From: Pigoraptor vietnamica | Taxonomy: Eukaryota > Opisthokonta > Filasterea | DNA: 17,783 nucleotides | Direction: 5' to 3' | Assembly (NCBI GenBank): GCA_943704525.1 | Contig: CALSCQ010001331.1 | Coordinates: 1-17,783 of the forward strand | In this document: positions 13,049 to 17,783 of the stretch, in pieces | Layout: each line of letters starts with the position of its first letter | How positions within the stretch are numbered: the first letter of the stretch is position 1 | The notes under the pieces: model-generated | Seen by the model: only the letters and a program-made list of their open reading frames with translations | Databases searched by the model: none | What the model was told of the DNA's origin: nothing | Translations under genes and position numbers: made by a program

Positions 13049-14363
13049 CGTGCGCAGGCGTGTGTGTGTGTGTCGGTTACGTAAGTGCGGGAGGGCACGT
13101 GCACAAGACAATATAATGCCAGGACTTCTGCGCCCCATCCCGCACCTCGAGCACACGCGGCCGCAGTTGCGCGTCAAATATGACGTCAATTCCCATCAGC
13201 TGATAGCAGTTCTCGCTCGTGCACGCGTAGCCCTCCGGGACCGTCGCAAAGTACCGACGAAACGCAGCCTCGCTACTGAGGAGCACGTGCGTGACGGCGT
13301 CGTGCACTCGGGCAAAGACGGCGTCGGGATCCTCTCCGCGCGACGCGAGGTGTGCCCGCAGGCGCGCGAACGACCACACGAGCTCGCTGACCTCCTTGAC
13401 TTTCCGGTTCACGCTCGTGTTTGTCAGGTATTGCGTCGCATTCCCGCCGTTCGGGGCGTTGGGGTCGAACGGTACGCTGGCAAAGCGGACGAGGCCCTCT
13501 CGATAGAAGTATGCGCGCAGCGGGGAGATCGACGTGGCGAGAACGAACGTGCGCAGGTCAAACTTGTATCCGTTGATGAGATAGGGGTCGTTGAGGTACG
13601 TCTGCACGACGACAGGCCCAGGGCGACCGAGCGCCTCGAGCGAATCGACCACGAAGATGCCCTTGCCGTCTGCGCCCCTTACGGGTTTCACAATGTACTT
13701 GGGCACCGTCCCCGGCGCGCGCGTGCGTAAGAGCGCGTCGTACTGTCGCAGCTTTTCGCGCTGTCCCGGCAGTTCCCAACACGGGAACACGAACTCGGAG
13801 GGTGCGATGCCGTCCGCCCACGCAAGCTGCTTCTGCGCGTACGACTCAATGGCTTCCGTCATGGTGCTGCAGAAGGTGTTCTTCTTACAGAGCGTCGCGT
13901 ACATGCCCCGTATCCGCGATATCCGGCGGGGCGGCGCAAGCGGCGGATACGGCGGCCAGTCTTGGCACTCGTTACTGGTATCCCCTATGAGGGGACACAC
14001 AACGCCCGCGTACGTGGCGTTCGGCTCGTCGGCGACGAAGGAAATTCCCGCGCGTTCCGCTGCAATGCGTAGCGTCTCTTCTTCGAGTAAAATCTCACGC
14101 TGTGCGCCGCGCAGAATCACGGCGTTGAGCCGATGTGCCTCGAGGATGGGCCACTCGAGAGCGCGAATGTGCGCCTCCATACTCTCCCCCCGCAATGACT
14201 TTCGCGCGGAGCCAGCGCCGAGTGTCTTTCCCTCGTTGGAGAGAGGCGCAGACGCATTTTCGCCCGAGGGTAATGCAGAAAACCACAGCACGGCGAACGT
14301 GCACGCCGCCGCTATTAGCACGGCCACGCCCCGTCGCGACACGACGCCCCCGAGGCGCGGCAT
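12431..14363 (-). CDS. Tubulin tyrosine ligase-like (TTLL) enzyme with N-terminal signal anchor
   Basis: Exons 14363-13146 and 12853-12431 join in phase zero (547 codons, 546 residues). The ATG at 14363 is preferred over upstream in-frame non-ATG codons; it has A at -3. Residues 13-31 (VAVLIAAACTFAVLWFSAL) are hydrophobic and preceded by RR, predicting a type II membrane protein. The rest is a TTL-family ATP-grasp domain: YIVKPVRGADGKGIF (lysine 226, nucleotide loop), VVQTYLNDPYLINGYKFDLRTF, SPLRAYFYREGLVRFAS, YLTNTSVN, GIDVIFD, then LEVNASP, whose acidic and Asn residues (406-408) bind metal/ATP. The splice junction falls between the Glu and Val of LEVN. The family adds Tyr, Glu or Gly to proteins, usually tubulin. 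Six or so cysteines lie in the lumen-predicted segment. Substrate class cannot be decided from sequence alone. Confidence 0.9.
12957..13072. repeat. (TG)n microsatellite in the TTLL intron
   Basis: A nearly pure TG array on the plus strand lies within the intron 12854-13145. Because the gene is on the minus strand, the sense RNA carries CA here, opposite to most introns in this window. Confidence 0.95.
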
Positions 14364-14943
14364 ATTCGCGACTCCGTTTGCGACCAAGCCCGAGTGTTAC
14401 GGGGAGGCGTTGGAAGCACGCCGAGAGAGCGCAGAATCTCGGGTAAGCGGTCAACGAAGGCGATTCCGGCTGTTTGTGTGCAAAGCGCCGCTTCAAGCTC
14501 TCTCGCGCGCACACTCAGCCGACATTCGCACACATTTCACACGCGCTCAAGGCACAGAGGCGCAGACAACTTTACGCACCGTCCTCGCTTGTAATCTCAC
14601 GGTCTGCACACACAGGCGTAGCTACGGAACAACGTGTCACGCGCTAGGTAACATGGACATTGTCACAACGCCCTCGCGTGCACACGTGTGCAATACAGCC
14701 GCTTCGGTGCCTTAATGCCTGGCGTGTCTTCCTTTTGCGGCCTCCTCTTGAACTACTGCGTCGCTTGGCCACAACATGGACACTCACCGGACACGCACAC
14801 GCACACGCATGCACACAGACACACTCCGCCAATGTTGGGGCATACACACACCCAAATATGTGTACTCGTCAGTTTATCACACGAACGGCAGCGACCAAGT
14901 TTCGCACGCTCGTGACGAAGCTGCGTGCACAATGAGCCGGCGA
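14364..14943. other. Intergenic spacer between FAM193-like and TTLL genes
   Basis: These 580 bases lie between the stop at 14944 and the TTLL start at 14363, both genes reading leftward. It should hold the 3' untranslated region of the former and the promoter of the latter. It has a short CA-rich patch at about 14788-14823. I see no clear poly(A) hexamer, promoter element, exon or structural RNA. Confidence 0.5.
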
Positions 14944-17496
14944 CTACGTGCGCAGGGTCGCCTTGAGCTTGCCCATGTCGATCGACACCTTCGGGCGAGC
15001 GGCGGGAGGGACGGGCGCGGCCTCCAGTTGCGAGCAGAACCGCTTGAACTCTTCCACCTGCGAGGGGACAGTGCGAACGACGGGTCGTGAGCGAGGCGAT
15101 GTCACAAGTAGGCGACGATGTAGACACACAATGAGCAGCGAGCGTTGAATGCATTGAGCGCCAACTGAGTATGCTTGATGGCTTTTTGTGGGAAAGGGGA
15201 GTACGGAGGCGTGCAATTCCAAACAAATTCAAAAGGAATCCGCAGTGAAGATAGGGTACAGTGTGCAGTGACGCTTCACGCGACCGCACGTGACACAGAC
15301 TGTGAACTCACGCTATGGAAGTGGACACACACGCACACACCTCCATGTCAAAGTCCGAATCTTCGGCGGCGTCGTCGACGTCCAGCAACGACAGCGGCTG
15401 TCCAGGCGCGGGGAAAACGAAGGGCGCGTTGGTTGTGGGGGTTGCCTTTGCAGCAGACGGCGCAGTGAGCACCTCCGTGGACGATGCGACCGAAAGGGGC
15501 GCTGCGGGAATAGTAACAGCAGTGGGGAAATCAGTAACGGACAGTGAATAGGGACTTTGTAGGACACCAAGTGCACAGCGACACAAAGCCAAACACCATG
15601 CCACGAATGCGCGCGCACACACACACTCCCCCCTCCACACAACCCACAAACACACACATATACACACACGAAGCCGCACGCCTACAACGACCACAGGATG
15701 AGGGCCATAACAAAACAGACACCACACACAAAGCCAGACGCACCGGCAGGGTTTGCGCCGGCGCCCTTGCTCTTCCGCGCCTCCCTCCTGCTCGCCTTGG
15801 TCTCCTTCCCAGCCTCCTTCCCCGCCGCCCCGGATGTGGGTCCTTCAGTCGCAGGCGGCGCAGCGGCCCTCGCAGCCGTCGCGGTGACGGCAGGCGACGG
15901 CGCACCCACAGACGCACTGGTCGTCGCGGGCGTCGACGCTTTGCTAACCGCACCACTCGCCGCTCCAGTCGGAGCGGTAACCACGGGCGCCGACTTTGGC
16001 GCGGGTGCGGCCACTGCTGCGGCTGCCGCAACTGCCGCCGTAGCGCTCGGCGTGGTACCTTGTGGACGCTTGGCGGAAGACGCAGGACTCTGCGCTCCGC
16101 TACCACTGCCGCTGCCGCTCCCATCGCCGCCGTCGCCGTTCACCGACGCAACGCCAGAGTCCGACTTGAGCTTCTCCTCGAGCTTCCGTTGCTTTTGACG
16201 GGCGCGCTTCGCCGCCTTCGCAGACGCCGACGTCGAAGACGCGTCCTCAGCCGCCGCCGCCGCCGCCGCATCCGAAGCCCCCTTCTTACCATCCTTGGCC
16301 GCAGATGCGGTGGCACTGCTCGCAGAGGACTGCGCAGCCGGCGCAGTGCGCTGTTGGGGCTGCGCCGACGCCGACGCACCCTTCGCCTTGGCACCTCCGC
16401 CTCCACCACCTTCGATAAAGGAGAGGAGCTCGTCGACAGAGCGCTTGTCCTCGACCGTCTTTTTCGCAGGCTGCTGCGCCGCGGGTGCCTGCGGTGCCTG
16501 CGCGGCCGCCCCCGTGGAAGTGCGCTGCGCGTGCTTCTGCCGCATCTGTTCGCGTATCGCCGCGCCGTCGTGGCGTGCGCGCGAGGCCGGGATCGCGTCC
16601 TTCTTGGGCGGTCCCTCCGGCCCAAACACGCCGCACTGGATGCAGTTGCAGGGCTTGGCGTTGTGTCCAGCTCCCTTGGCGCCCGTCGCCGGAGGAGGCG
16701 CGTGGTCCACATGGTCGGCGTGCTTGCCCGCGTGCGTGTGCACATGACCGCCGGCCGCAGGCGGGGCGTGACTTCCGTCCGACGGGCGCTGCGCATACTT
16801 TCGAGCGGCTGCTGCGGGCGGACCGGTTGCCGGGCGCGCAGGCGCAGGCGCGGCTGTTTGTTTGAAGCGTCGAGAGTGAGGAACAGGCACAACACCAACG
16901 TAGGGTTGCATAGCGAGCAAGCCCAAGAGAGTGCATGCACGCGCACATGCACAGGGCTGTGAAGCCACCAGAACGACAGAGCAGTAACATTCCATGCACC
17001 GACAGACCAAGCACTCACCTGGCGCCTCCACGTGCCCCTGTCGTGTCTTTCGCAGCATCTGGCACTCCGAGCAGTCGCACGGCAGCCCATCGGCGCCGTC
17101 GTCGTCGCCCTCGTAATCGTCTTCCTCGTCGTACCCATCGTCCTCTCTCAGATAGTCCAAAAAGTCGTCCTCTTCCTCCCCGTCCGCGTAATCGTCGTCG
17201 CAGTCGTTGTCGCAGCCGTCGTCCATGGCAGCCACCGTATTACCGCGCAGCGCAACGCCGAGACGCCGCCCGTTAATGTACGCCTCGCAGTCCGGACAGC
17301 TGCACTGCGCGACGATGTCCGACGCCCCATCGTCCACGTCCGAGTGGGCGCCGCACAGGCCGTCGCAGTTTTCGTCGTAGCACTCAAACTCCCCGCCCTC
17401 CGATTCCGATCCGTCCGTGTCCACATATTCCGGCGGAACGTACGAGACGAGCGACTGGCACGCGGCGCACTTGCACGGCCCGTTCGACTCGTGCAG
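14944..17496 (-). CDS. FAM193-like protein, C-terminal 620 residues (5' end missing)
   Basis: Exons 17496-17019, 16853-15744, 15501-15341 and 15057-14944 total 1,863 bases with phases consistent; stop TAG at 14944-14946. The first exon here begins at an acceptor (CATAG), so an upstream coding exon lies beyond the window. Four CxCxxC clusters occur: CKCAAC, CSCPDC and CDCSEC in the first exon and CNCIQC in the second, the earlier three flanked by strongly acidic stretches. A His-rich patch (HVHTHAGKH), a KRSVDELLSFIE helix, a Lys/Arg-rich segment (AKRARQKQRKLEEK) and long Ala/Ser/Pro low complexity follow. The C-terminus, DSDFDMEVEEFKRFCSQ... SIDMGKLKATLRT, matches the FAM193 C-terminal signature (EVEYFKRFC, then a short SINW..F.LKKAT stretch in the animal proteins as I recall them). 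Human FAM193A is reported as a regulator of the MDM4/p53 axis; molecular function here is unknown. Confidence 0.75.
16247..16270. repeat. (GCC)n triplet tract coding polyalanine
   Basis: A short run of GCC triplets in the second FAM193-like exon encodes an alanine stretch (DAAAAAAAED) on the minus strand. A GSGSGSGSG run lies nearby at about 16095-16121. Both are low-complexity and slippage-prone. Confidence 0.8.

Positions 17497-17783
<287 letters not shown>

Noticed and set aside
13591-14715. 374-residue plus-strand frame
   Set aside because: It is antisense of the TTLL exon, whose motifs are unambiguous.
15544-16962. 472-residue plus-strand frame opposite the FAM193-like exon
   Set aside because: It is Arg-rich antisense of GC-rich Ala/Ser codons, with no recognisable domain. 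The minus-strand exons are phased and carry Cys clusters.

Overview
The window looks like nuclear DNA of a GC-rich unicellular eukaryote. Five supported protein-coding genes and one tentative one are split by short introns (about 75-340 bases) with GT-AG ends. The introns and spacers are full of (CA)n/(TG)n tracts. Most donors read GTGCGT, GTGGGN, GTGAGN or GTACG, and start codons have A or G at -3. The gene set (doublecortin-kinase, FAM193-like protein, THEM4-like thioesterase, MYND protein, tubulin ligase-like enzyme) plus TTAGGG-type repeats fits an opisthokont or close relative, perhaps a unicellular holozoan. This placement is inference. Nearly all long uninterrupted reading frames of the VCVCVC/THTHTH kind are translations of the dinucleotide repeats, not genes.

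Layout. (1) 104-3925, minus: a 5'-complete, 3'-truncated doublecortin-domain protein kinase with twelve exons in the window. (2) 3926-4715: divergent promoter region with an AT-rich island and two palindromes. (3) 4716-6792, plus: a six-exon, membrane-anchored and probably mitochondrial hotdog acyl-CoA thioesterase. (4) 7003-11094, minus: a six-exon gene for a 1,097-residue helical protein of unknown function ending in a MYND zinc finger. Its largest exon looks like a stand-alone gene until the splice sites are followed. (5) 11095-11763: spacer with two E2F-like sites and facing CA and TG arrays. (6) 11764-12313, minus: a tentative two-exon small gene. (7) 12431-14363, minus: a two-exon tubulin tyrosine ligase-like (TTLL) enzyme with an N-terminal signal anchor. 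(8) 14944-17496, minus: the C-terminal 620 residues of a FAM193-like protein with repeated CxCxxC clusters. Its 5' exon lies beyond the window.

Exon models were built by hand. In each gene the exon phases agree across every junction and the summed lengths are multiples of three, which is the main support for them. The genes do not form an operon-like pathway. Two of them (doublecortin-kinase and TTLL) belong to microtubule-related families. The notable points are the FAM193-like gene, the unrecognised MYND protein, the membrane-anchored TTLL, and the way UG/CA repeats and telomere-like repeats sit on splicing signals.
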